Positions 1 through 12,384 of a stretch of 64,000 bases of DNA are shown here, one piece after another. The first letter of the stretch is position 1. Every line of letters begins with the position of its first letter. The translations under genes were made by a program, and so were the position numbers. This DNA comes from Lithospermum erythrorhizon (Eukaryota; Streptophyta; Magnoliopsida; Boraginales; Boraginaceae). Below the pieces are notes generated by a model that ran no database searches, was not told where the DNA came from, and saw nothing but the letters and a program-made list of their open reading frames with translations. The DNA lies in NCBI GenBank assembly GCA_019722365.1, contig JADFUC010001925.1, forward strand, positions 3,100,001 to 3,164,000, written 5' to 3'.

Positions 1-3000
1 ACTCATGATAATTTGATGTAATTTTCATGAGTTTGCAACAATAATAATGATAATTATAAAAAAAAGAAATCGGTGGAATATCACACGACCATCACCAAGC
101 CGTAAATACGCCGGGCAGTAGTTAACTTCACTAAACTAAAACATCTACGGGTACGACATTGAAAGAAAAAAATAGATGTCACGAACGCCATTCTTTTCGA
201 ACTCCTGCCGACTTCAAATACAAGAGAACGCTTCTTTTTAAACCCTAAAAATGTATTTAACGAGAACGCTTTTCTTTTTCTGACTGCATAAAACATCACT
301 CCTGGGGAATATCATTCTTTTCGAACCTTAATATAATTGTTGTATTTAATCGTCATAATATTGTAATTCAAAAGTAACATGCAATAAAATTCTACTCCAA
401 CTCAAAGTAAAATAAATTAATCTCTATAATGTAAAATAACAAGGTCGAAATTTCAATATGAAAATAACAACCGCTAATAAATTGGTGAGAATACTCCATA
501 ACACAAGAACTTGTGGACTAATATGCAATATGCTAACTCTCAAAGTAGATAGCATCTTGCTAATAAAATTCGTTGATAACTGGACCTCCTACTTGGTGAC
601 CTCCTGATTTCCACTCATAAGACTACAATTGTCATGCAAGACCAATTCGATATCATTTATGGGTAAAACAGTATATAAAAATTCTTATTGGAAGAAATAA
701 ATTAAAAGAAAGGCAGAAACTACAACATGCTTTAAGTAAAAAAAAGTTGTCCGACGGGTAGTTGTATTATGAGGTGAGCCACCCGTCAGCGCAGCGAAAG
801 AAAATTTGCATCGTCGATATCATTTAGTAACGTAAGAAGAATGTAAAATATTTATATCGAATGTATCATAAATTATAATAGATATTCTATTTATTTGTGA
901 TAGATAGTATCCTCCAAAAATAATAAAACCTAAAACTTAATCAAGGAGGAACTAGCGGCAATGCCCCCTAAATTTTTAAAAGAAAAATTATAATATTATA
1001 TATTTTTTTCAAAAATTATAATATCTCGCCCCCACCCCGATTTTTATATTTAAAGTTTAATTATTGGGTTAATATTAAATTTTGTACTTCTACTATATTA
1101 TTGATAGTATAATTAATAGACCTAAAACTTATAACTCACAAATACATTTTATTCAAATAAAAGCTAATTTAAATATAATAAACTATTTAACCTACTCTAC
1201 ACCTTGCAGACAATTTACAAAAACAACGCTATTGTGAGTTCACCCTAAATATAATAAACAATCGCCCCAATTTTACAACTTTGGGATTCAAAAAATCCGC
1301 TTCTTCAACTGCAGATTGCATTCTTCCCTTAAGTTTTAATAATAAATAATAGTAATATACGGGAGACATCGAGTATTATATTACTTCTAATGTACTGGTA
1401 CCGTCAGATTATTTTATAATATGCTTTATTTGTTTTATAATTTTTTCTTTCCCGAGTTTAAAATCCATTTGTTAATATACATATCGGTATGATTTAATTT
1501 TAATTAAGTTAATTTAAAATTTAAGTCAAGCACAAAGATATTTCCTTCTCGAGTTCATATTTCTTTGCATACGATGGTTGAAATATTGGAGATAACGACG
1601 ATTTTAAGTAAAAGCATTACAACTAAAGTCTCAAGATATCAAAACGATACGTGATTTGGCCATCAACAAGAATTCTCATTCCAACAATTAAGATAAGAAA
1701 TGATTTACTTGCTTGATGTTGAAACTATTTTGTTGCAATCATAAGATCAGATTCCGACAGGTAAATGATTTATAAAGCAGAAGAGTGAGAAAGTCAAGAT
1801 AAATGTTATTTCATGGAACATCATCTCGTAGTCGATCTTTTAATGTTTGTATCGATTTTCACCAAGAGTTACAACTGCACTTAAGTGAAATGCGACGGAA
1901 TCGTCAGACTACCTCATCATTGAATCCGATGGATGGATTTATTTTATTTAATGTCGATGATATATGCAAGTTACATTCAAATTTATCCTCGCAGATTTGC
2001 CAGATCAAGAGTCAGTTTTACATCTAAAGTACTTAATCAATCATTTCCGCATTAATTTGCGACGAAGATTATCATTTGCAAAAATTTCTTAACAATTTTA
2101 GAAGCTGTGCAGGTATCGGGAAAGAGACAAAGTTAAGTGTGAAATATATCCGCTGATAAATGATTCGACGGCCCTCTCACATTCATTTCTACAATGCATA
2201 ACAGAAAGATTTTTCAACAACGGTAACATCGCGAAAACAGCCGAGAAACAAAGCATTTATCGACGATTTCCTTGTCGATAGCTTAGTTATACATTGCAGG
2301 CGGACAAGCTTTAGCTGATTGCCGATTCCATTATGACGTTTTTTTATCTTAAAAAATCACAGGTGCACTAAAAGATGCCAAACAAGACAAAATAGCTAGA
2401 TTTTGCTTTCTTTCATTTCCACTTGCTTATTATTTATGTTTCGTATACTTTTTTATGATGAATGATATTTTTTTTTTTTACATTTAATCATCCGCCTCCT
2501 ACACAAAAATTCTAATTCCACTCCACTAAACTTAATAATAATATGGTGAATCGCCCACTCTATGAACATCTCACGGGACACGGCCGCCTCGCCAAGATTT
2601 GGCTACAGGCTCGATCCCCCCAAGCACAGCTAGCAATTGCCACAATCCAAGTACGTTGCCCCTGTTACGACATGCTACAGATAAAGGCCATGACTGCCCT
2701 GGGCACATCTCGACGTAACCTTCCCACATTAATATTTAATACCAACAGTGACGCCGGGAATTTTATCAACGTAATAATAGTTATGAATCAATACGTGGAC
2801 ATACTTGTAGTACTCCACTATTATTCTAACACATATTCATATACTTCTTTGGTGGGGACTGCTCATTCAGTCATATTGTTTGCATAGGCCAAGTACATCT
2901 TGGGAATGGGGATCAGAATGGTCAAACTATGATCCCTTGACAATGAAGTAATTCGATCTTTAAGCAAAAGTTGAAGTTGAAATTTGGATTTTAGCATGCA

Positions 3001-3440
3001 TATAGAAACATGCATAATAATCAACCATTTTACTCATTTTACTTCTTTTTGGCAGTTATTTAGTTAATCTATATGATGTCGGCTAGGATCTTTGTTGGGG
3101 TTCCCACACTATGTTCCTCTCTCTTTCCTCCCACAACTTCACTAATTTCAACATTGAGCTCATTTATTTATATGGAACCTTTCTGCTTTCTCACTACTTA
3201 TTTATATTGGTTCCCTTGGGAGTACATAGTTCCTTCTTCATTAAACACATACAATTTTGGAAACATTTGGTTGCTTTTACAAAAAAGAAAGAAGAAAAGA
3301 AAGAAGATTAATACTATACAGTTGGAAAAAAAATCCATCTTTTGTATATACCCCTATAGTTTATGAGAAAAAGAAACAGCCCTTTTTAGATTTTGGTTTA
3401 TTTTTCTTAAAGAAGAAATAAAGTTTCAATCTTAGTCATA
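1..3440. other. Gene-poor AT-rich region, no recognised gene
   Basis: I see no conserved protein domain here. Several open frames of 60-115 codons occur (for example 1803-2027 and 2543-2887 on +), but their translations are low-complexity or resemble nothing I know. A GC-richer patch at about 2560-2760 stands out from the AT-rich surroundings and may be an old insertion. The last 200 bases are the probable promoter and leader of the glucanase gene that follows. Confidence 0.5.
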
Positions 3441-3444
3441 TTCA

Positions 3445-5926
3445 ATGATGTCTTTGGTTAAGAAGATCACAGGATTTAAACTTTTGAGTTATTTTATAGT
3501 ATTATTAAGTTTAGGCTTATTGGATTATGGTAGCAATATATTACTTGTTGAAGGGCTGGGTGTGAACTGGGGTACAATGGCATCACATGAGTTGCCACCA
3601 AAAACTGTGGTGCAACTGTTGTTGGATAATGATATAAAGAAAGTGAAGCTTTTTGATGCAAATCTATCAACCATGAATGCTCTTGCTGGAACTGATATTG
3701 AAGTCATGGTTGCTATTCCAAATGATCAGCTTCTTGCTATGAATGATGTTAATAGAGCTAAAGATTGGGTTAGGAGAAATGTTACTCAATACAGCTTCAA
3801 TGGTGGTGTCAACATCAAGTAATTTTTCCCTTCCACAAAATAATCTTTATGCATTATATATAGTTTTTACAAAATATTATACCTTTTCCATGTAGTGATG
3901 ATCCTTCTTTATTCAGTAATCATGATGTACAGGGTCAATAAAGTTTGTTGCATAAAATGATAATATTATTTTGGAATTTGTTTTAGGTGTTAAGTGGATA
4001 AACTTGATTGGTTATTGCCTAATTGGTAAATAGCTTTAGTGCTATGAAGAAGTTTAGATGTCTTACAGCTTATTGAGAAAGAATTTATTGTGTTGAGTTA
4101 TAGATTAGTTAATGTTTACATCAGAAAAATATGGAAATAATCATTTTCTGTTCTTTAGTCAAATTAAATACTTGTAATTTGCTTTTAGAAATCACACATT
4201 TTATATTCTAGAAAGGAGTATATGTAGCTCATATAGTTTGTGTGCAGATTCAAAATACCTCAGGAGAGACAGAGAGAGTGGATTTTGAATAGAATAATGG
4301 ATATGATTCTTTTTGGGGTTTCGTTGGATCTGTTTTGCTATTGTTTATTTGATCTAGAATGATGTACTTCGACATTAAAAAGGGCCATCAGAAGCATTTC
4401 AGTCAATGAAGTCCTAATGAATCTTTCTAACACTTTATTTTACTTTATGTTCTGTTTAATGACCAAGTAGTAAAGCTAATTGGGAAGTTAAAACCTCCAT
4501 TTCTAGAGATTGATTGATAAGTTCAACTTTCTTTGGCTTGATAACATCATTTGTATCACCCCTATCTATCTACCTAAAAATGGATTTGAAGTACTATCAT
4601 TTTGTGGTGTGTTGAGCATCATATAGTTTATTGAGGGTTGTTGAATTCAAAACCAGAGTTGCATTTGGTTTCCTGTCCTTAATGCAATATCATTTTTTCT
4701 TACTCTTTGCATGTTCATATTCGTCCCGGTGTACTATAGATGTTCAATGGTGTTCATCTGTTTAGCATCGAGTTTGATCCGTCACCTTACCTGGTTTGTG
4801 CAGATATGTAGCAGTTGGTAATGAGCCTTTTCTCACATCATACAATGACTCATTTGTCAGTCTTACTTTCCCGGCTCTTCGGAATATCCAGAATGCACTA
4901 AATGATGCAGGCGTTGGATCCTCCATAAAAGCAACTGTGCCTTTAAATGCCGATGTCTATTTTTCTCCAACAAGCAATTCTGTTCCCTCTGCTGGGCAAT
5001 TTCTTGGACACAGGATATCCAGGATCATGAGTGACCCAAATTGTGCATTTCTTGCATCAGAACAATGCACCCTTCTAATTATAAACACATATAATTTCTT
5101 TGAGTCTCCATATGCAGTGATGAACACTTTCAGTAGATTCTCGGCTTCTTTTGATGGGGTAAGCCAGCCCATTATGGACGGTAACATTCAATACACAAAT
5201 GTCTTTGATGCCAACTTTGATACGCTGGTTTCCTCCCTGAAAGCACTTGGATTTGGCGACATGCCTATTTTAGTAGGCGAAGTAGGATGGCCTACTGATG
5301 GAGACAGAAATGCTAATATTAATCTTGCTTCAAGGTTCTACAATGGACTTTTACCTAGACTTGCGCAAAACAAGGGAACTCCTCTTCGCCCTGGATATAT
5401 AGAAGTGTACCTGTTTGGACTCATCGATGAAGACGCTAAGAGTATAGCCCCAGGAAACTTTGAACGTCATTGGGGAATTTTTAGATATGATGGACAACCA
5501 AAGTTCCCCATGGATTTCAGAGGTCACAATCAGAAAAATAAGTTCCTAGTGCGTGCACGGAACGTTCAATATCTTTCGAAGAAATGGTGTGCGCTTAAAT
5601 CAGATGCTGATATTTCAGATCAGCAGAAACTTGAAGATAATATAAATTATGCATGCACATATGCGGATTGCACCGCGCTCGGGTATGGTTCGTCTTGTGG
5701 TGGTCTCGATACTAATGGGAATGCCTCCTATGCTTTCAACGCCTTTTTCCAGGTGCAGAATCAAGATAACAGGAGTTGCAATTTCCAGGGCCTAGCAGCA
5801 ATTACTACCCAAAATATCTCTCAAGGAACTTGCAACTTTATCATTCAAATGGGAACCTCTTCTTCTTGGAGGTTGTTACCTTTGTCTTTGGCATTACTGA
5901 TGCCATCAATGCTTTTGTTGCTCTAG
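3445..5926 (+). CDS. GPI-anchored glucan endo-1,3-beta-glucosidase (GH17 + X8), 2 exons
   Basis: Secreted plant beta-1,3-glucanase, expected to hydrolyse callose at the cell surface or plasmodesmata. Exons are 3445-3818 and 4804-5926, with a GT-AG intron. The split lysine codon joins to YVAVGNEP, the conserved GH17 strand carrying the proton-donor Glu. The product is about 498 residues. An N-terminal hydrophobic segment is a signal peptide and leads into GVNWGTMASHELPP. The catalytic nucleophile motif VGEVGWPTDGD is in exon 2. A C-terminal X8 (CBM43) domain begins at KKWCALK and has the usual spaced cysteines. A final hydrophobic tail (LLPLSLALLMPSMLLLL) fits a GPI-attachment signal. This architecture matches Arabidopsis glucan endo-1,3-beta-glucosidase 5/6-type proteins (family knowledge). 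Two adjacent ATGs open the frame; the first is used here. No break is visible. Confidence 0.93.
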
Positions 5927-6452
5927 ATATTGCCTTGTAAATAGCTCATGAGTGCTATATTTTTTAAGAAAGTCATTTATACTTGAGACTCTTATACACT
6001 TTGGCTGCATTAATATGTAATAAATAGCTCCTCAAAATCTAATTACTGAATTTGTGTCACAATTACATAATTTAGATATTATTTTTGTTATAATTCTACT
6101 TCGCCTTATTTCAAACTCAGATATATGAAATTAGTTTAGCGGTCTGATTCATGTAATTTCATCGAGTAAATTATTTTGGCGATTGGAATTGAGATGGAAG
6201 GAATATAGTAAAATAAAATATCATATCAAGACAGACTAACAAAGGAATAATCTGCTTAAGAGTTAAGAGAATTAATTATTGCTTATTCGATGTTCTGGAT
6301 TGTCTTTGTGGCTTTGTGCCTATGATTTGTCAAAAGACAACAACATAGTTTAAATTTCCCTATTTCGGACAAAAACTGGTATCATTTTATCCCAATTTAT
6401 TTGTCTTCAATACAAAGTCCTAACTATTGATTACTGATGGGTGTAGTTCTTC

Positions 6453-6460
6453 TATAAATA
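6453..6460 (+). promoter_or_regulatory. TATA box of the albumin-1-like gene
   Basis: The sequence TATAAATA lies 72 bases upstream of the ATG at 6532, leaving room for a short leader. It is well formed and correctly spaced for a plant core promoter, which supports 6532 as the true first exon of the cysteine-rich peptide gene. Confidence 0.6.
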
Positions 6461-6531
6461 GTTGAATTAAAAGTTCACAAAGAAGATATACAAAAGCATC
6501 TTTAGTTATTCCATAGCTTAATTGAACGGAG

Positions 6532-9500
6532 ATGGATAAGAACATCAAGCTAGTTGTCGTGCTTGTTCTTTATCTCGCTGCACCAGGTCGGTCATCTTAT
6601 ATTCTTTCTCCGTCCCAAAAAGATAGTTCAGCTTTGAATTTAGATTGTTGGCTTTTAGTTTAAGGCCTAATTTGTATATACTAAGAGGCATGACCAAGCC
6701 AGACGTACGCTTGCTACACGCGATTTATCATATAATTATAAAACGTAACATAAAATCGGGAGGCTTACACATAATTTGATTATCATAATTATAAAATATA
6801 ACATAAAATTGTAATAGAAAAATAAAATTATCGAATAAATATACTTTTATATATTTTAAAGCATCAACGCTCTTCTTAAAAGATCCTCTATCTCCTTTAT
6901 GCCACATTCACAGATCCATAAAGATTGCAGATTCTCACATACATGACATAGAAGTTATATTTTATTAATTCTCACACACGATGCATAATATTATAAATAC
7001 GGTAAAAGATCTTCGCCAGAATTCCTAAAACTATGAATCGTAAAACTGAAAAGTGATGACGATATATGTCAAAATTTCTCCATCTTATCTTTTTATTTGT
7101 TAATTAAAGCTTGATATCTTCACGTGATCATCATCTTTATCAAGATCAATTTACTCTATTTTCTGCCTGCTAATTTTTATTCTTTGTTGTCGAGATTTTG
7201 TGTGTACCATTCTATTTTTTATTATATATAGCTTATTCACTTACGCTTTATTTCTAAATTAATAATTTGTCTCAACTAAAAAAATATTAAGAAGCCAATG
7301 TTAATTCTTAAGTATCTTCTAACAATTTTATTGCCTAAATTAAGAACTACGACGCATAGTTAAAAGAAAATAATATAAAATCATATCATCGTTTCTATTT
7401 CATTCGTAATTAATTATGAACTTGCTCAAAGATAAACGAAGTTTACATTTTCATAATAAATATTTCATTAAACTATTGGCCTTCACTACGTTCTCAAATG
7501 TGAATTCTTTTAGTTTTGTATATTATGTTTTATTTTTGACATATTGCTTATGCCTTTGATGGCTTTGATTTCAGAAGTTATTCCCTTATTATTTTCAATT
7601 TACTTTATCTTCATATATTTCTCTCTCCTAATATCTATTATATGGATAAAACAATGTAAGCTAATGTGATATCTAGTGAAAATTCAATAATATAAAACTT
7701 GTAATATATATCTAACTTGTATATATATTACTAACAGAGTATTCACATCATTGTTTGAAATATAAAATTTAAAACAAAAGAGTTTTCTCAAATTATACAT
7801 ATATAGCATAATATATTATGAAAACATTATATGTAATAATTGATATTATCTGTATTATTTAATTTTAATAAAAATGAACAAACCTATCCCTAGTTTAGAA
7901 GGTAGTATCTATTAATAGTTTTATAAAATTATATAAGATGAAATATATAAAATATAACTAAATTATTATAGTAAAGTAAATGTAATAATAATAACTTAAA
8001 AATAGGATGAAGTTTTCTCAAAAAATAAAATAAAATCATTATACATCATGTAAGTTTACTATTTCATAATTATTATTTCATATATTTTATAATAAAATAT
8101 ATCCTAATAAACAAAATTTATATGTTATTCACATGTACCAAAGATCATTATCTCGACCAATAAAATGTCAACATTGTATGTTCCACTCCACACCTAAAGA
8201 ATCACACGGGGAACGAGATTATTTTATTAGTAATGTAAATACATAATTTGAGTTTAAAAATAAATCACATGGTTTGACAACAATGACAATAATAAGCTTA
8301 ATAAGCATGATTTAGAAAATATATGCATATTTGGCCTTTATTAATCTCTAAGAGCTCATGGGCTTCAATAAGACAGACTTTTAATACGCGATAACCTCCA
8401 TTACTTAAACATTGTCAAGTTTTGAATTTCTATTAGTCGACCTTTATAACGGGACTCCAATATTTTTCGACAGAGAACATCGTCATATAATTTTTTGGTG
8501 GAAAATTATTTAAAGAAGTGTCTCCATGCAATCATGATATGATTTTTCTAGACACAAATTCTTCTATTTCTCAGATAGAATATTAAGATACTATGATCAT
8601 CTAAGACATTTGTATATATTCACTGTCTAATACATTATTATCTACTAAGACAATTATGATCATCTAAGTAAATTAATGACCCCTATATCTTTGAGAAATC
8701 TAACTAAATAACTAATATAATTTTTCAACCATTTAAATATAAAAGTTATGAATACTACATACTAAATTTATCTCTAAAAGATCGTAACAATTTTCTTTTT
8801 CAATAATTAAAATTATTTAAATCTCAACCAATAAAATTTCTAAAAAGTATTAGATATTATATACTTACCTCGATCTCTTAAAAGGCTGTTTTGATTTATT
8901 TTTTCAATAGTTAAATTATTAAAGAATTTAACCACTAAATTATGAATACTAGATACAAAATTCATCTCTAAAAAGATGTCTAATTTTTTTTTTCAATTGT
9001 CAAATTTTTTTAAAGTTCTCAACTAACAAAAACTTAAAATTATAAAAACATCATACTACCTCCATCTCTAAAAGGTTAATTAATTTTCTTTTTGACTAGT
9101 TAAAATTATTTAAAAGTCAACAATCAAAATTTAAAATTTATAAATACTAAATTTCACATTCACCTCTAAAAGATCGTTCAATTTTCTTATTCAATAATCA
9201 AAATTATTTAAAACTCAACCGACAAAACTAAAGAATTATGAAGACTGCATACCACCTCCATCTCTAAAATGTTCGTGAATTTTCTTTCTACCGCTAAAAT
9301 TATTTAAACTCAACCACCAAAATTTAAAATTTATAAATACTAAATATGACGCCATTCTCTAAAAAAGATCGTCTAATTTTTTTCCCAATAGTCATAATTA
9401 TTTAAGACTCCACAAATAAAATTGATAACTTATGATTACTATATACTTATTACTCATGCCTGTGGAGATTTTTAATACCAAAATTAATGCATTATTATTA

Positions 9501-11938
9501 GATAAAGATTGTCTAGACATTCTTTTAATGATCAAATTAACAAACTTGTCATCCTAAATTATATACATAACATTGATTTGAATAACAAATTATAATATTT
9601 TTAGTAAATTGCATTAAATATATTAATACTTTAAATATTTTTTCATCGTGATATTAATAATACTATTTTTTCTATCGTGATTTTAACCTGCACTATTCTT
9701 TATGATAATACTTTTTGATTTACAAGCAAAATAACGTGGTCAATTTTGTGTCAAACTTAATAATTCTATTAAGTAGAATCATATAATTTCATACCATATA
9801 CAACTTGTAATAGAGTCCCTTCAATAAAATAATTTTATTTACATGTAGAACCCTATATTATATGATTTATATTTGTGGTATTTTATCTTAATTAAAATTT
9901 ATCAAAATAAAATTATACCCTTCATTAAGGGTATTTTAGTTCAGATTAAAATTTATCAAAATACCATTATACCTTTATTACGATATTTTAAATTGCTCAA
10001 AAAATGCGATGTAAAACTTTAAGACAACTCCCATTCTTTATATATATAGTAGTTAATACTATACAAGACGCAAGGACACAGACGTGATTTATTTGTAATA
10101 ATTATAACAGTAAAAAAAAAATTGTAATAGTTTATTTAAAAATAAAATTTTATAAATTGTAAAGAGTATCGCTTCCTAAAACTACGAAATCATAAAAAGT
10201 TCTAAAATGTCTTGCACCTATATTTAACTTTATTATGTAAAAAAATCCACTATCATACTCTCAAATAATCAAAACTTCTATTCTTTATCTTTTGGATTTT
10301 TATGAAATCTTGATATCTTCATCTACATCGTCATTCCCATCGTCAATTGGCCCTATTTTATGAGTGTTGTTTTACTTTTAATTTTGATGGTCGATTCTTC
10401 TCTTTGTTTTTTCTTTACCTTTTACATTAACATTGACTTTTAAGCTGAGGCCTCCATTATCACATGCTAGTGTTTGACTTTTTACATTGGGCCACTTTTT
10501 AAGCTGGTGCTCTTTCTTCAGACGCCTGCTGCAGCCGACTCGCACTAACAGAACGACAAATTGCCTCCCGCCAGATTCCGATCGGGTGATCATGGGCCCT
10601 TCACGAGTCCCAACAACCCGCTTATTCAACCGGCTCGCCGGCCAGCCTACCATACTGCATCCGCAACATCTCCCATTACGGAAGCACCTCCGAAAAAAAA
10701 GAATAGATCTATGCAAAGTAGGATCAATGGTGTTCATCACCCATTGCACCAACGAGTTCCGCAACAATTGCTACGCCCAAGAGTGTTTCTAACTGCAGCT
10801 TAAGCGAATCCGCAGCCCGCAAAACCATTAATAAAAACGCATCTTTCTCGCTGAAATGGGTGGACAAAAGAATGGAATTTTTCCCATTCATCATAATTGA
10901 AACCTCGGAACAATAACCGAGTAATAACCAAAGATCGTAAATCTGATTACTGAGATAATAGGGGAAAGTTCTATCATCAAGAGGATTTTTTCGGGTCGTG
11001 AACTCGCCCCACCACCGCCAGCAATGATGGCTTTCACCGGAGCTGAAATACGAGAAAGAAAGAAAAAATAATTTATGATCTGCTTAATTACCATGCAGCA
11101 GTCCACGTGCCTATACTAAAACCACGTATTAGAAATGACGTGTTTCGTGACCATTAATACAATCTTTGGGGCGTCTTATACAACCAACGCAGATCAGCCT
11201 CAATATACCACGCCAAGACGAGTAACCCTGGCCCACTCTCGACCACATATACGGGTTACACGTGGCCTTAACAGGCCATTTAATACCTGCCGTAGGAATG
11301 AATGATTGTGATAAAATAACGAGCTTAGAAAGACAATTTATACACAAAAAAGCCTAATTGGCCTCTATACAAATACTGTACGAACAATACAAAAACGATA
11401 AATAAAAATACGCGGCCCGACATCTGGTATGCCGGACTTGCACCAAGCTTCTCCCGGACCCTACTATCACATTGCCGAAAAGATCGTGACATAGCTCGGA
11501 CCCCATAAATCTCCCACCATATCCTTACCAGCGCTCCAACAATATCAAAATGCCAAGCTCTTGAACTTTCATTGTTAATCAGTTTGCATGTGGTATACAT
11601 GTTTTCAACAGTTTTGTTGTTGTTTTTTTACTCACATTTAACGTTGGAGTATATCTTGCATTCTTGCAGCTACAATAATGTCCCCAAAGGCATTAGCATC
11701 TGCAAATTGCTTTGGAGGTTGTCTTCCTAAAAACAAAGTTACAGGATGCAACTTAGAATGTGATTGTGTCCCTGTCTTATGGCTCGTCGGTTTTTGTTTC
11801 GCAAAACGGGACCTTCAAGATCAAACTCGTTGTTCTTCTCATGCTGATTGTAATAGGCAAACTGATGAAGAAAAAAACTATTGCATTCGAAGCATGGAGT
11901 CCGAATTCGGTTTGTGCTCAAACACCCTTAGATCCTAA
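6532..11938 (+). CDS. Albumin-1 (PA1-like) cysteine-rich secreted peptide precursor, 2 exons
   Basis: Exon 1 is 6532-6586 and exon 2 is 11670-11938 (stop 11936-11938). The GT-AG intron (6587-11669) is phase 1 and the split codon closes in frame, giving about 107 residues. Exon 1 encodes a hydrophobic signal-peptide core; exon 2 completes it and ends in a good cleavage site (ASA before Asn). Next come six cysteines spaced C-x3-C-x8-C-x3-C-x-C-x9-C, close to the inhibitor-cystine-knot chain b of legume albumin-1. A second block spaced C-x5-C-x10-C-x10-C resembles chain a, including an ADC motif. Family knowledge: albumin-1 precursors yield a small knottin (insecticidal in pea) and a larger chain, and their genes carry an intron within the signal peptide, as here. 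Whether this peptide is active cannot be judged. The 5.1 kb intron is unusually long. Exon 2 could instead belong to another knottin family. Confidence 0.75.
8740..9450. repeat. About seven degenerate tandem repeats of ~100 bp in the albumin-like intron
   Basis: A unit of roughly 100 bp recurs. It contains 'ATCTCTAAAAGATCGT', a T-rich run, 'TCAATAGTCAAAATTATTTAAA', then 'ACTCAACCAACAAAA' and 'TTATAAATACTAAAT'. Copies begin near 8770, 8870, 8965, 9065, 9165, 9260 and 9355. They are diverged but clearly share the same order of motifs. There is no coding content. Confidence 0.7.
10378..11600 (-). mobile_element. Decayed Ty1/copia retrotransposon gag fragment inside the albumin-like intron
   Basis: A GC-richer island interrupts the AT-rich intron. 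On the minus strand, fragments in shifting frames read like the start of a plant Ty1/copia Gag: a 'SDLRSLVITRLLFRGFNYDEWEKF' -type stretch is split by stops near 10880-10980, and 'LVQWVMNTIDPTLHRSIL' lies at about 10680-10760. Both match the conserved NYxxW and W(I/L)xNTIDPxLxxSI motifs of that family. I found no LTRs, protease or reverse transcriptase, so this is a truncated, frameshifted remnant. The part beyond about 11110 is unassigned but similar in composition. Confidence 0.55.
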
Positions 11939-12384
11939 TTTGGTTATATTTATATTCTTCAACGGTTTTGTTTAGTATAGAATTATAGTGTGAAATATGA
12001 ATTATGGTTATTAAATCAAATTTCAGCTTACGAAAAGAAAGTAGAGGTTGTATCTCTATCTAGTTGCAATAAATGGAAACAATAGATGTAGATCTAACAC
12101 TTTTAAATTATACGTTGACCTCAAGGGACCGTTAGTGTGACGGTTTCACACTTTTATAGGATTGAACCTAAATTTATCCAATAAAATTACATGAATCGTA
12201 TCGTTAGAGACGCTAGACCAAGTGTGACCAGGGTGTATATTCACCAAATTATACCAGGACAAAAACTTCCGGATGAAACTTTATTCTCAAGACACAGTAG
12301 ATGGCATCTCACATCTTCCATCTAAGCTTTTAGATACTAAAGAAAACATGAGTGAAATTGAGGAAATTGACTGCAGAGTACAAA

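Noticed and set aside
2543..2887. 114-codon open frame
   Set aside because: The composition changes part-way and the translation has no conserved pattern. It probably spans an old insertion.
6587..6661. Read-through of albumin-like exon 1 as a 42-codon single-exon peptide
   Set aside because: A GT donor at the phase expected by exon 2 and the MITE-like sequence just downstream make intron start more likely than a separate peptide.
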